Counted from the stretch's first letter, positions 54,547 through 63,790 are shown. The stretch: DNA of 64,000 nucleotides from Ferrimonas gelatinilytica (GCF_039544205.1 NZ_BAABLF010000027.1:15562-79561), one strand, 5' to 3'. Translations and numbers: made by a program. The notes: generated by a model not told the origin, from the sequence alone.

Positions 54547-55487
54547 GCCAGCCGGGTCCCAGGGAGAAACCACTCTTTCCGGGCGTTGAGCACGTCGCCG
54601 GCGGTCATCGCTTTTTTGCCCGGCAGCTGGATCGATTCAAGCAGTAACACATCGCCGTCACAGGCCACCGCGATCCCCTGCTTGTCGGCACGGAGAATGG
54701 TTCCGGGAGCCTGGTCCGTATGTTCGTCCAGTACCTGGCACTGCCACAGCTTGATACCGTGCTCTCCACACAGGAAGTGGCTGACCGGCCAAGGATTAAA
54801 AGCCCTTACCTCACGCCAGAGCGCCGTGGCACTCTTGTGCCAATCGACGGCCGCTTCCTCTTTGGACAGCTTTTTGGCGTAGTTGGCCTCGGCATCGTTT
54901 TGCGGTTCGGCAACGACACTGCCGCTGGCGATCTGGGCCAGCGCCTCTGAAAGTCCCTTTGGCCCGAGTTGCGCCAGCTTCTGGTAGAGGCTGGCGGAGG
55001 TGTCGCTATCCTCGATGGGACAGGTCACCTTATGCAGCATGGCACCGGTGTCCAGTCCCTCATCCATCTGCATGATGGTGACGCCGGTTTCCCGGTCGCC
55101 GGCCCAGATGGATCTTTGGATGGGGGCAGCACCACGCCAACGGGGAAGCAGGCTGCCGTGGACATTGATGCAGCCAAGGGGTGGCAGCTCCAATACCGCC
55201 TTGGGCAGGATAACCCCGTAGGCGACCACCACCATGATATCGAACGTCAGGTCAGCAAGCTCCTGTTGTGCCGCCTCATCACGAAGGCTTTTGGGCTGGT
55301 AGACCGGGATCTGATGCTGCTGGGCCAGCAGCTTGACCGGGCTGGAGGTGAGCTTCTTGCCGCGCCCAGCGGGACGATCCGGCTGGGTGTAGACTGCCAC
55401 CACCTCATGAGGCCCATCCAGCAGGGCCTGTAGATGGTCAGCAGCAAATTCAGGCGTGCCGGCGAAAACGATTTTTAAGGGGGACAC
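54543..55487 (-). CDS. fmt: Methionyl-tRNA formyltransferase Fmt
   Basis: 314 residues. N-terminal IVFAGTPEFAADHLQALL, catalytic region CINVHGSLLPRWRGAAPIQRSI, and MDEGLDTGAML. The C-terminal OB-like domain (about 205-314) starts around RAFNPWPVSHF. It formylates initiator Met-tRNA with 10-formyl-THF. It is 9 bp after def, the enzyme that later removes the formyl group. Confidence 0.98.
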   Translation of the reverse strand: MSPLKIVFAGTPEFAADHLQALLDGPHEVVAVYTQPDRPAGRGKKLTSSPVKLLAQQHQIPVYQPKSLRDEAAQQELADLTFDIMVVVAYGVILPKAVLELPPLGCINVHGSLLPRWRGAAPIQRSIWAGDRETGVTIMQMDEGLDTGAMLHKVTCPIEDSDTSASLYQKLAQLGPKGLSEALAQIASGSVVAEPQNDAEANYAKKLSKEEAAVDWHKSATALWREVRAFNPWPVSHFLCGEHGIKLWQCQVLDEHTDQAPGTILRADKQGIAVACDGDVLLLESIQLPGKKAMTAGDVLNARKEWFLPGTRLA

Positions 55488-55496
55488 GGCGTTCTC

Positions 55497-56009
55497 CTAA
55501 GCCTGGCGTGCGTCGAGGCGAGCCTGTTTTTCCAGCTTCTGTTTGATCCGTTGACGCTTCAGAGGCGACAGGTAATCGATAAACAGCTTGCCCGCCAGGT
55601 GATCCATTTCATGTTGAATGCAGATCGCTAAAAGCTCTTCTGCATCAAGAACAAAGGTCTCACCATGGCGATCTTTGGCTTCTAATCGTATATGCTCAGC
55701 ACGCTCGACCTTGGCATAAACGGCCGGCACAGATAAACAGCCCTCTTCATTGATGAAATGGCCGCGTTGTTCGAGTACCTTGGGGTTAATGAAAACCCGC
55801 GGCTCGGTTTTGTCTTCGGAGAGATCCATGACGATCAGCTGCAGATGCTGGTCGATCTGGGTGGCGGCCAACCCGATACCGCGCTCTTCGTACATGGTTT
55901 CAAACATGTCATCGATGAGCTGTTGCAGCTCGGGGCCGAAGTCGGTTACGGGTTGAGCGACGGTGCGTAGACGCTCATCGGGGAAACGAAGTACTTCTCT
56001 GATGGCCAT
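55497..56009 (-). CDS. def: Peptide deformylase Def
   Basis: 170 residues from the ATG at 56009 (MAIREVLRFPDERLRTVA). The open frame runs further upstream to 56438 across the divergent LysM gene, without family support. Three metal motifs are present: GIGLAATQID (about 45-54), EEGCLSVP (about 88-95) and QHEMDHLAG (about 131-139), giving the Cys-His-His metal site and catalytic Glu. Removes formyl from nascent proteins. Divergent from the LysM gene. Confidence 0.98.
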   Translation of the reverse strand: MAIREVLRFPDERLRTVAQPVTDFGPELQQLIDDMFETMYEERGIGLAATQIDQHLQLIVMDLSEDKTEPRVFINPKVLEQRGHFINEEGCLSVPAVYAKVERAEHIRLEAKDRHGETFVLDAEELLAICIQHEMDHLAGKLFIDYLSPLKRQRIKQKLEKQARLDARQA

Positions 56010-56143
56010 TGCTAATCTCATTAAAAAGTAAAAAGAATTGACCTTAACTGCGCTAAAGTTGAAGTCGGTAACTGCTAATTTTAACCCTTTGCCTGCGTCA
56101 TTGATAGAAAGGTGACGACGGCCTTGAGCGACAAGGAAGTGGC

Positions 56144-57250
56144 ATGAAAAAACTGGTCTTTGTTCTGGCGTGCTGTCTGAGCCTCTCCACTTGGGCAGAC
56201 GTTTTGACTCTGAAGCCTGGCCATCCACAAAGCTATGTGGTGAAAAAGGGCGACACCCTCTGGGATATCTCCGCCCTGTTTCTCGATGACCCCTGGCGAT
56301 GGCCCAAGCTGTGGGGTGCCAACCCGCAGATCGCCAACCCCCACCTGATCTACCCGGGTGACCGCCTGACCCTGGTCTTCCTCGACGGCGAGCCTCGCTT
56401 GGAGCACAAGCCATCGGTGCGGATGTCCCCGGAGCCACGGGTCACAGGTAAGGGGGCTATCCCGGCTCTGCCCCTGTCGGTGATTGAACCCTACATCAAC
56501 TACCACACTGTCCTCAGTCCTAAGGAGCTCAAAGATAACCCTGTTGTGGTTGGTGGTGAGCGGGATGCCGTGGCGTATGCCCAGGGCGATGTGGTGTTCA
56601 TCAAGGATTCTCTGCCTATCGGAAGCCGTTACGGGATCTACGCCCCAGGACGTCCTCTCCAGGATCCCCAGACTGGCGAAATGCTTGGACGGGAAGCGCG
56701 ACTCAGTGCAACAGGCCAGGTGATTGAAAGTGGATCGATTTCCAAGCTGCAGGTGCTCAGCTCACGCAGTGAGATCATTCCGGGGCAGCGGCTGAAACCG
56801 ATCTCCGACGAAACCCTGTTGCCCGGGCACTTTACGCCCCACCCGGCACCAGAGGGACTGGAGGGTCAGATTATCGCCTCCGATGACAACGCTCGTGAGA
56901 TCGGTCCTCTGCAGGTTGCAATCATTAACAAAGGCAGTGAGGATGGCGCCGCTCCTGGGCAGGTCTACGCTATCCATCAGCCTGGCGTTGAGGTGCTCAA
57001 ATCCGGTCGTGGAGACAAGGAAACTTACCGTGATGAGGTGACTCATCGTGCCTATGACAAGGTGATGTCGCTGCTATCTGATGGTCGCGTGATTGTGCTG
57101 CCAGAGGTGTACCGTGGTGAAATGATGCTGTTTCGGACCTACGACAAGGTTAGCTACGGTTTGATCCTAAATGGCCGTCGTCCGGCTCGGATGGAAGATA
57201 AGGTATTGCGACCCGAGCCTATGGTGTTCGGTGAGCGTAGTGACCCATGA
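56144..57250 (+). CDS. Secreted LysM-domain protein
   Basis: 368 residues. Signal peptide MKKLVFVLACCLSLSTWA, cut near residue 18. One LysM peptidoglycan-binding domain at about 30-80 (YVVKKGDTLWDISALFLDDPWRWPKLW, NPHLIYPGDRLTL). The rest has beta-rich segments without a known enzyme motif. Proteins of this layout are common between def and dprA in gammaproteobacteria and have no settled function. A role in binding the cell wall in the periplasm is likely. dprA begins inside its last codons. Confidence 0.92.
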   Translation: MKKLVFVLACCLSLSTWADVLTLKPGHPQSYVVKKGDTLWDISALFLDDPWRWPKLWGANPQIANPHLIYPGDRLTLVFLDGEPRLEHKPSVRMSPEPRVTGKGAIPALPLSVIEPYINYHTVLSPKELKDNPVVVGGERDAVAYAQGDVVFIKDSLPIGSRYGIYAPGRPLQDPQTGEMLGREARLSATGQVIESGSISKLQVLSSRSEIIPGQRLKPISDETLLPGHFTPHPAPEGLEGQIIASDDNAREIGPLQVAIINKGSEDGAAPGQVYAIHQPGVEVLKSGRGDKETYRDEVTHRAYDKVMSLLSDGRVIVLPEVYRGEMMLFRTYDKVSYGLILNGRRPARMEDKVLRPEPMVFGERSDP

Positions 57251-58316
57251 ACTGAGTCGTTATCTTGCCCTGGCAGGGCTAAGGGGTATCGGCCTGCGCC
57301 GCAAGCTGGCGCTGCTGGAGGCGATGCCCCTGGACCTGATATGGCAGCAGGCGGCACAGGCGAGGGTCCCTGGCCTGTCCACCTATCAATGCCAGCAACT
57401 TCTTACCCCTTCTGAAAACATCACATCGGCCTTGGCATGGTATGCCGAGGCCGATGACCATCATATCCTCACTCTTGCCGACCCCCGCTATCCACTTGCC
57501 CTGCGCGCAATAGAGGATCCCCCTCTCGTTCTCTTCGTTCAGGGCAACCTGGATAGCTTGAATCAACCGAGCATCGCCATGGTGGGGAGTCGCAATGCGC
57601 CGCCGCCGAGTCTCGACTTAGCGCAGGAGTGGGCGGCACAACTGGCACAGATGGGACTGGGGGTGATCTCCGGTTTGGCCATCGGTATCGATGGGGCCAG
57701 CCATAGAGGCGCCTTGGAGCACGGCCAGACAGTCGCGGTGCTTGGCTGCGGGCTACGACACTGCTATCCCAAGCGGCATGATCAACTGGCGGCGCAGATC
57801 CGTAAACAGGGAGCACTGGTCTCCGAATTTTGGCCGCAGCAGACGGTCAGGGCGCAACATTTCCCGCAGCGAAACCGGATTGTCAGTGGCCTCAGTTACG
57901 GTGTGTTGGTGGTCGCAGCGGCGAAAAGAAGCGGCAGTTTGATCACCGCTCGGCTCGCGGCGGAGCAGGGAAGAGAGGTGTTTGCGGTACCGGGCAGCGT
58001 CCGGGACCCCCACGCTGCCGGTTGCCACTACCTGGTGCAGCAGGGTGCCAAACTGGTCACATCGCCGGTCGATCTGGTAGAGGAGCTGTGTCCACAGTGG
58101 CAGGCGGAACCGCCATCGGTACAACCGGAGGTGACATCGAAGTTGCCACATCCGGGGCTGTTGGATAGTGTTGGCTATGAGACCACGCCCGTGGATCTGG
58201 TGGTTCAGCGTAGCCAACTGCCCGTGGCGGAGGTTTTAGAGCGACTGATCGAGCTAGAGCTGGATGGTTGGGTCCAAGCAGTACCCGGTGGCTACATGAG
58301 GCTTAGGGGGAGGTGA
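57240..58316 (+). CDS. dprA: DNA processing protein DprA
   Basis: 358 residues from a GTG at 57240 (reading VTHELSRYLALAG), overlapping the LysM gene by 11 bases; another GTG lies at 57231. A helical N-terminal domain is followed by the Rossmann core with MVGSRNAPPPSLDLAQEWA, GLGVISGLAIGIDGASHRGAL, VLGCGLRHCYPKRHDQL, FPQRNRIVSGLSYGVLVVAA and GSLITARLAAEQGREVFAVPGS. A winged-helix C-terminus follows (about 295-358). It loads RecA on incoming single strands during transformation. Other competence genes are not in this window. Confidence 0.96.
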   Translation: MTHELSRYLALAGLRGIGLRRKLALLEAMPLDLIWQQAAQARVPGLSTYQCQQLLTPSENITSALAWYAEADDHHILTLADPRYPLALRAIEDPPLVLFVQGNLDSLNQPSIAMVGSRNAPPPSLDLAQEWAAQLAQMGLGVISGLAIGIDGASHRGALEHGQTVAVLGCGLRHCYPKRHDQLAAQIRKQGALVSEFWPQQTVRAQHFPQRNRIVSGLSYGVLVVAAAKRSGSLITARLAAEQGREVFAVPGSVRDPHAAGCHYLVQQGAKLVTSPVDLVEELCPQWQAEPPSVQPEVTSKLPHPGLLDSVGYETTPVDLVVQRSQLPVAEVLERLIELELDGWVQAVPGGYMRLRGR

Positions 58317-58319
58317 TTC

Positions 58320-58793
58320 ATGTTTGATATCTTGATGTATCTGTTTGAGACCTACGTACAGAGCGATGTGGAGCTTCTGTTTGACCGTGAGGAGTTAACC
58401 GAGGAGTTGAGTCGAGCTGGCTTTCGCTCGGACGAGATAGGTAAGGCGTTAATTTGGATCGAGAAACTCGCTGAGTTACAAAACTCGGACCGTCATCCCT
58501 ACCTGGCCATGACGCAAGCCAACAGCATGCGACTCTATGACGATTCGGAGCTGCAGAAGATAGACACCGAGTGTCGTGGCTTCATGCTCTTCCTGGAGCA
58601 GATCAACGTGCTCAGCGCGACGACTCGGGAGATGGTGATTGACAGGGTCATGGAGCTTGAAGGGGAACCTCTGACGCTGGATGACCTCAAGTGGGTTGTC
58701 CTTATGGTGCTGTTCAATGCACCAGGGAACGAGCAGGCTTACCACCAGATGGAAGATCTGATCTTCGAGCAGCCTGAGGGGCTGTTGCACTAA
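58320..58793 (+). CDS. smg: Smg family protein (DUF494)
   Basis: 157 residues. Start MFDILMYLFETYVQSDVELLF and the middle RGFMLFLEQINVLSATTREMVIDRVM match the Smg family, which is all helical. Function unknown. It follows dprA by 3 bases, as in E. coli smf-smg, and ends at a strong terminator. Confidence 0.96.
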   Translation: MFDILMYLFETYVQSDVELLFDREELTEELSRAGFRSDEIGKALIWIEKLAELQNSDRHPYLAMTQANSMRLYDDSELQKIDTECRGFMLFLEQINVLSATTREMVIDRVMELEGEPLTLDDLKWVVLMVLFNAPGNEQAYHQMEDLIFEQPEGLLH

Positions 58794-58797
58794 GCTC

Positions 58798-58824
58798 AAA
58801 GGCGCCCTTAAGGGCGCCTTTTTT
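58798..58824 (+). terminator. Rho-independent terminator of the LysM-dprA-smg operon
   Basis: GGCGCCCTTAAGGGCGCC (58801-58818), fully self-complementary, with A's before and a T-run to 58824. Confidence 0.92.
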
Positions 58825-58942
58825 GTGCAAGGCCCGGTCGGCATCTTGGTCTCTTGGGCCACAACCCTGTTCGGCGCTGCCGCATGCCTTACCACCGGGG
58901 ATGCTGTTAGAATTGCGTCGGCATCGCGATAGAGGAGTCGGC

Positions 58943-59509
58943 ATGGCCAAGATAGATAATCAGTTGTTTTCCGCCCACGAGCATGCGTTGGAGCGGGATC
59001 ATGGCAATTGCCCAGAGTGCAATGCTCCGCTGGCCATTCGACACGGCAAACATGGCCCCTTCCTCGGCTGCGAGCGCTATCCGGCCTGTGAGTACCACCG
59101 CCCATTGGTGGAGAAAGCAACAAAACCGGAGGAACTGCTGGAGGATACCCAGTGCCCCCTGTGCAGTCGTCCCCTGGCATTGAAATCTGGGCGCTATGGT
59201 TTTTACATCGGCTGCAGTGGGTTCCCAGAATGTGACTATGTAGTGCGTGAGGAGCCGGAAACCGTGGAAACCCAGGTCCCCTGTCCCGAGTGTCACTCGG
59301 GGGAGTTGGTGGCCCGCAGCAATCGTTTTGGCAAAAAGTTCTTCGCTTGCAGCGCGTATCCCAGGTGCAAGTACCTCGTCAACGACAAGCCGATAATGTC
59401 ACCCTGTCCCGATTGCGGATGGTCTATCTTGGTGGAAAAAAAAGTGCGCGGTCATCTGCGCCAGGTGTGCCCCCAACGAGCCTGCAAATATCAGTCAGAC
59501 CCTATATAA
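58943..59509 (+). CDS. yrdD: Topoisomerase-like zinc-ribbon protein YrdD
   Basis: 188 residues from the ATG at 58943, which has a GAGGAG ribosome site. Four consecutive Cys-rich units: CPECNAPLAIRHGKHGPFLGC, CPLCSRPLALKSGRYGFYIGC, CPECHSGELVARSNRFGKKFFAC, CPDCGW...CPQRAC. These resemble the C-terminal zinc fingers of topoisomerase I, with no catalytic domain. Function unknown; DNA binding is likely. Next come purE and tsaC, a common order. Confidence 0.93.
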   Translation: MAKIDNQLFSAHEHALERDHGNCPECNAPLAIRHGKHGPFLGCERYPACEYHRPLVEKATKPEELLEDTQCPLCSRPLALKSGRYGFYIGCSGFPECDYVVREEPETVETQVPCPECHSGELVARSNRFGKKFFACSAYPRCKYLVNDKPIMSPCPDCGWSILVEKKVRGHLRQVCPQRACKYQSDPI

Positions 59510-59557
59510 TCGCCGCCAGAGAACACCTTGTAATCATTTAAAAAGGAAGTTGTTAAC

Positions 59558-60064
59558 ATGAGTGCCCCCTTCGTCGCCGTCTTGATGGGTTCAGACTCTG
59601 ATCTGCCGATCATGCAGACCACCCTGGATACCCTGAAATCCTTCAATATTCCCTTCGAGGCTAAAGTTACCTCGGCCCACCGCACCCCTGCGGCTACTCA
59701 TGCATACGTGAAAGATGCGGAAGAGCGGGGATGTAAGGTGTTCATTTGCGCAGCTGGACTAGCCGCTCACCTTGCGGGTGCGGTTGCAGGGATCACCACC
59801 CGACCGGTGATTGGGGTACCCATCGATAACGGCCCGCTGCAGGGGCATGACGCTCTGCTATCCACCGTAATGATGCCCGGCGGTGTGCCGGTTGCAACGG
59901 TTGCCATCGGCAAGGCCGGTGCCAAGAATGCCGGGTATCTGGCAGCCCAGATGCTGGCGGTTGGGGATGATGCCTTGGCTGCGGCGGTAAAAGCTGAGCG
60001 CCAGAGCAGTGCCGAAGCCGTTCAGGCCAAGGATGCTGCGTTGCAAGCCAAGCTGGCTCAGTAA
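59558..60064 (+). CDS. purE: N5-carboxyaminoimidazole ribonucleotide mutase PurE
   Basis: 168 residues. MGSDSDLPIM (about 9-18) and SAHRTPAATHAYV (about 47-59) are the active-site loops, and GLAAHLAGAVAGITTRPVIGVPI follows. It moves the carboxyl group from N5-CAIR to give CAIR in purine synthesis. No purK is next to it, unlike in E. coli. AAAAAGGAAG ribosome site; tsaC follows 4 bp later. Confidence 0.97.
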   Translation: MSAPFVAVLMGSDSDLPIMQTTLDTLKSFNIPFEAKVTSAHRTPAATHAYVKDAEERGCKVFICAAGLAAHLAGAVAGITTRPVIGVPIDNGPLQGHDALLSTVMMPGGVPVATVAIGKAGAKNAGYLAAQMLAVGDDALAAAVKAERQSSAEAVQAKDAALQAKLAQ

Positions 60065-60068
60065 CCCT

Positions 60069-60629
60069 ATGGGACGCCGTTTTACCGTGGCGGAAGCCGC
60101 CCATGCTCTGGAGCAGGGCGGTGTCCTGGCATATCCCACCGAGGCGGTGTTTGGTCTCGGCTGTGATCCGCTCAATGAAGCCGCCGTGCGGCGACTACTG
60201 GCGATCAAGCAACGATCTTGGGAGAAAGGACTGATTTTGGTGGCATCCTGTTATGGGCAGCTGCTGCGTTACGTGGATGACGGGGCCCTTTCGGAAGCGC
60301 AGCGCCAGCGTGTGCTGGCTCGCTGGCCAGGCCCGGTCACCTGGGTGATGCCGGCGAAGGAGAGTGTTCCCGATTGGTTGACCGGGCAGTTCGACTCCAT
60401 TGCCGTCAGGGTGAGTGACCATACTATTGTGAAGTCACTCTGCAGTGCGTTCGGGGGGCCACTGGTCTCGACCAGCGCCAACCTGTCTGGAGAGGAGCCG
60501 GCCAGGACAATGGCGCAGGTGGAGCGAGATCTGGGCCAGCTGGTTGATGGTGTTGTTTTGGGTGAGGTCGGGGGAAACCCTTCCCCCTCGACCATTCTGG
60601 ATGCCCGCAGTGGCCAAGTCCTGCGTTAA
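60069..60629 (+). CDS. tsaC: Threonylcarbamoyl-AMP synthase TsaC (YrdC)
   Basis: 186 residues from the ATG at 60069 (MGRRFTVAEAAHALEQGGVLAYPTEAVFGLGCDP). A longer frame overlapping purE is unlikely. The YrdC fold motifs KxR-region (AIKQRSWEKGLILV), PGPVTWVMPA and LVSTSANLSGEEPA are present. It makes the threonylcarbamoyl-AMP used for t6A in tRNA. Short TsaC form without the Sua5 extension. Confidence 0.96.
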   Translation: MGRRFTVAEAAHALEQGGVLAYPTEAVFGLGCDPLNEAAVRRLLAIKQRSWEKGLILVASCYGQLLRYVDDGALSEAQRQRVLARWPGPVTWVMPAKESVPDWLTGQFDSIAVRVSDHTIVKSLCSAFGGPLVSTSANLSGEEPARTMAQVERDLGQLVDGVVLGEVGGNPSPSTILDARSGQVLR

Positions 60630-60656
60630 AACTTATTGATAACTAAAGGATCCCAC

Positions 60657-61592
60657 ATGACGGTGAACAAAGCGGACGTTCGAAACTACCTTACTCAACT
60701 GCAGGCGAGCATCTGCGAACGGTTGGCGCAGTTGGATGGCGCCGCTACCTTCGTTCAGGACCGCTGGGAACGTGAAGAGGGCGGGGGAGGCGAAAGCCGG
60801 GTGTTGACCGATGGCCGGGTATTTGAACAGGCCGGGGTTAACTTCTCCCATGTTTTTGGTGCCCAGATGCCTGCTTCAGCCACCGCGCATCGCCCAGAAC
60901 TGGCGGGCCGACGCTTCGAGGCGATGGGCGTCTCCTTGGTGATCCACCCCCGTAACCCCTACATACCCACCACCCATGCGAATGTGCGCTTCTTTATCGC
61001 CGAGAAAGAGGGGGAAGCTCCGGTGTGGTGGTTTGGTGGGGGGTTTGACCTTACGCCTTATTATCCCTTTGATGAGGATATCGCTCACTGGCACTCGGTG
61101 GCTCGGGACCTCTGTGAGCCCTTTGGCCCTGCGCGGTACGCGGAGCACAAGGCCTGGTGTGATGAGTATTTCTACCTCAAGCACCGAGGGGAGACCCGAG
61201 GGATCGGTGGGCTTTTCTTCGACGATCTCAACACTCCGGACTTCGAGACCAGCTTTGCCTACATGCAAGCGGTAGGCAATGGTTTCCTTCCTGCTTACGT
61301 ACCGATCGTGGAGCGGCGACAGAACCTCAGTTTTGGTGAGCGAGAACGCCAGTTCCAGCTGTATCGTCGTGGCCGTTATGTGGAATTCAATTTGGTTTAC
61401 GATCGCGGCACACTGTTTGGCCTGCAATCCGGGGGGCGGACCGAGTCGATTCTGATGTCGATGCCTCCTCTGGTTCGCTGGCAATATCAGTATCAGCCGG
61501 AGCCCGGCAGCACAGAGGCTGAACTCTCAGCCTACCTTCGCCCAAGGGACTGGTTGGCGGAGTTCACCCCCTCCACCGAACAGTTGCTTTAA
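60657..61592 (+). CDS. hemF: Oxygen-dependent coproporphyrinogen-III oxidase HemF
   Basis: 311 residues from the ATG at 60657, with AAAGGA before it. Motifs: WEREEGGGGESRVL, GVSLVIHPRNPYIPTTHANVRFF, WWFGGGFDLTPYYPF, GIGGLFFDDL, and the ending YQPEPGSTEAELSAYLRPRDWL. It turns coproporphyrinogen III into protoporphyrinogen IX using O2, the step just before HemG. Its last 4 bases overlap the convergent haemoglobin gene. Confidence 0.98.
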   Translation: MTVNKADVRNYLTQLQASICERLAQLDGAATFVQDRWEREEGGGGESRVLTDGRVFEQAGVNFSHVFGAQMPASATAHRPELAGRRFEAMGVSLVIHPRNPYIPTTHANVRFFIAEKEGEAPVWWFGGGFDLTPYYPFDEDIAHWHSVARDLCEPFGPARYAEHKAWCDEYFYLKHRGETRGIGGLFFDDLNTPDFETSFAYMQAVGNGFLPAYVPIVERRQNLSFGERERQFQLYRRGRYVEFNLVYDRGTLFGLQSGGRTESILMSMPPLVRWQYQYQPEPGSTEAELSAYLRPRDWLAEFTPSTEQLL

Positions 61593-62035
61593 GACCCGTT
61601 ATGATGGACGGGGCACCCCTCGTCCACATTGCGCATATGGTCCGCCAAATCGACAAGGGCTTTGAGCATCGCTTGGCGTGACGGGCGGTGGGAAATCTCC
61701 TCCTCCAGTGCACGCTTCATGCAGTGCAGCCAAAGATTGCGCTGCCGCTTATCGATGCGAAAGGGAAGGTGTCTGGCGCGCAGACGTGGATGACCATGCT
61801 TCCGTTCAAACAGGGGGGGGCCGCCCAGCCAGCCGCTAAAAAAATCGAACAGCTTCTCTTCGCTACCCGCCAGGCTGGCGGGGTGAAGCGCCCGCAAATC
61901 ACGATACTCAGGCTCAGAATCCATCAAGGCGTAGAAGCGATGACAGAGTGCACGCAACCGTTCCTCGCCTCCGAGTTGTTCGTAAGCCGTAGCAGCTTGC
62001 TTCCCATTGAGGGCTCGGCGTATAAGGGACAGCAT
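61589..62035 (-). CDS. Group II truncated haemoglobin
   Basis: 148 residues. AYEQLGGEERLRALCHRFYALM is the start of the 2-on-2 globin fold with Tyr B10 in HRFYALM. FFSGWLGGPPLFERKHGHPRLRARHLPF contains the proximal haem His (RARHLPF), and NLWLHCM the Trp of helix G. This is the group II (TrHbO-like) pattern. It binds O2 or NO; the role here is unknown. It converges on hemF with a 4-bp overlap and diverges from aroE with 23 bases between. Confidence 0.93.
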   Translation of the reverse strand: MLSLIRRALNGKQAATAYEQLGGEERLRALCHRFYALMDSEPEYRDLRALHPASLAGSEEKLFDFFSGWLGGPPLFERKHGHPRLRARHLPFRIDKRQRNLWLHCMKRALEEEISHRPSRQAMLKALVDLADHMRNVDEGCPVHHNGS

Positions 62036-62058
62036 ATTCTCTCCAATTGAGCCTCGAT

Positions 62059-62874
62059 ATGGATAAGTATGCCGTTATCGGCCATCCCATCGAACACAGT
62101 AAATCACCCTTGATCCACAGCGAGTTTGCCCGCTTGACCGGACAGCCGCTGGAATACCACGCCATCCTAGCACCCAAGGCGGGTTTTGCCGATGCCGTGA
62201 AGCAGTTTCGACAAGCTGGGGGGAAGGGGGCGAACGTGACTCTGCCATTTAAAGAGGAAGCGTTGGCACTCTGTGACGAACTCAGTGAGCGAGCGAGGCG
62301 GGCGGGTGCAGTTAACACCCTTATCTGGAACGATGATGAGCGGCTGCTTGGAGACAACACCGACGGGCTGGGACTGGTATCCGACCTCAAACGCCATGCC
62401 TATCCGTTGCGTGATGCCCGCATCCTGCTGCTGGGTGCCGGTGGAGTCGCAAGGGGGGTATTGCTGCCGCTCTTATCCGAGCGCCCCAAACGCCTGGTGG
62501 TCGCGAATCGCACAGCGCACAAGGCCGAGCGTCTGGCGGCCGACTTTTCGTCTTTTGGTCCCGTCACTGGTGTGGGCTTGGAAAACCTGGATGGGACGTT
62601 TGATCTTGTCATTAACGGTACCTCTGCCTCGCTAAGTGGGAAGTTGCCGGATCTGCACCGTGTCAAACTGGCCGAGGACGGCTGTGCCTACGACATGGCT
62701 TATGGGGATTCGCTGACGCCATTTCAGTGCTGGGCCCTGGAAAACGGTGCCCGGCATGCTCTGTCGGGCCTGGGCATGCTGGTGGGTCAGGCTGCAGAAA
62801 GCTTTGCTCTTTGGCGAGGGGTTCATCCTCCCATCGAGCCTATCCTTGAGTTATTGCAGGGTGAGGTGGAGTAA
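62059..62874 (+). CDS. aroE: Shikimate dehydrogenase AroE
   Basis: 271 residues from the ATG at 62059 (MDKYAVIGHPIEHSKSPLIHS); an in-frame TTG at 62047 is the alternative. Shikimate site SKSPLIHS, catalytic Lys in NVTLPFKEEA, NTDGLGL, and NADP loop LLLGAGGVARGVLLPL. It reduces 3-dehydroshikimate. It is followed by yrdB 5 bp later, as in E. coli. Confidence 0.97.
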   Translation: MDKYAVIGHPIEHSKSPLIHSEFARLTGQPLEYHAILAPKAGFADAVKQFRQAGGKGANVTLPFKEEALALCDELSERARRAGAVNTLIWNDDERLLGDNTDGLGLVSDLKRHAYPLRDARILLLGAGGVARGVLLPLLSERPKRLVVANRTAHKAERLAADFSSFGPVTGVGLENLDGTFDLVINGTSASLSGKLPDLHRVKLAEDGCAYDMAYGDSLTPFQCWALENGARHALSGLGMLVGQAAESFALWRGVHPPIEPILELLQGEVE

Positions 62875-62879
62875 GTTTC

Positions 62880-63155
62880 ATGAACCAGCAAGTTCAATTT
62901 AACGAGCAGGTACACTTACATTGGGATCAGGGCTGGCTTCAGTTTGATGCGTTGATGGCAGGGCACAAGGTGCCCTGCCTGATTACACTGGAGGAGCTCG
63001 CCCGCCGCTGGGGACAGCCATTGAACGAACCTGAGTTGGTCAGTGTGGCATTTGAGCAGCTAAGGTTCGATCTGGAAGCGGAGGCAGAAGGCCTCATCGA
63101 GGATGAGGCCTTCGATACCCAGGGCAGGATCTGGCTGGGTCACCCGGCGATTTAA
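62880..63155 (+). CDS. yrdB: DUF1488 protein YrdB
   Basis: 91 residues, small and acidic, matching the YrdB/DUF1488 length and its aroE-yrdB position (VHLHWDQGWLQFDALMAGHKVPCLITLEEL). Function unknown. Its last 4 bases overlap the end of the convergent yrdA gene. Confidence 0.9.
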   Translation: MNQQVQFNEQVHLHWDQGWLQFDALMAGHKVPCLITLEELARRWGQPLNEPELVSVAFEQLRFDLEAEAEGLIEDEAFDTQGRIWLGHPAI

Positions 63156-63688
63156 TTATTCTCTTCCAGGTAATGATCTTTGAGCATGACATAGCCATCG
63201 GCAGAGGTTTTCAGAAAGGCGATCTCTTCATCGCTCAAAGGACGAGCCGCCTTGGCAGGGCTTCCTACATAAAGGTAGCCTGAAGTGAGACGCTTTCCCG
63301 GTGGCACCAGGGCACCGGCACCGATGACGACATTCTCCTCGATAACAGCACCATCCAGTACGATGGCACCCATCCCCACAAGAACACGATCATGAATATG
63401 GCAGCCATGCAGCATCGCCTTATGACCCACGGTGACATCGTTGCCAATAATCAGTGGGTGGCCAGCCGGGTTAGCTTCGCTGCTGCGAGAAACGTGCAGA
63501 ACTGAAGCGTCCTGAATATTGGTTTTACTACCAATAGTGATGCGATTGACATCCCCCCTTGCCACGACAAACGGCCAGATGCTGGCGTCCTCGCCCAAAG
63601 TGATGTCGCCGTAGAGCACGGCGCTCTCGTCGATGAAGACTCGGGCCGCTACGGTGGGTTTAACTCCCCGGTAGGATTTTATGGTCAT
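63152..63688 (-). CDS. yrdA: Gamma-carbonic anhydrase-like protein YrdA
   Basis: 178 residues from the ATG at 63688 (MTIKSYRGVKPTVAARVFID). Left-handed beta-helix built from hexapeptides. Metal-binding histidines are expected in VLHVSRSS and VGHKAMLHGCHI. Family members resemble gamma-carbonic anhydrase, but activity is not proven for most. An in-frame start at 63712 is possible. The rrn promoter lies beyond its start. Confidence 0.95.
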   Translation of the reverse strand: MTIKSYRGVKPTVAARVFIDESAVLYGDITLGEDASIWPFVVARGDVNRITIGSKTNIQDASVLHVSRSSEANPAGHPLIIGNDVTVGHKAMLHGCHIHDRVLVGMGAIVLDGAVIEENVVIGAGALVPPGKRLTSGYLYVGSPAKAARPLSDEEIAFLKTSADGYVMLKDHYLEENN

Positions 63689-63790
63689 GCGATGCGTCCT
63701 TGTTTGTAGCATATGTAAACGGTACTCGAAGAGGCTTTAATCTCTTTGCTGAATTTGTCGGCAGTCGGTTCCGCCCCCTCGAAACTGGCC

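Noticed and set aside
55497..56438. A 313-residue version of Def with a long N-terminal extension
   Set aside because: The extension lies antisense across the LysM gene and lacks Def motifs; the standard 170-residue start fits better.
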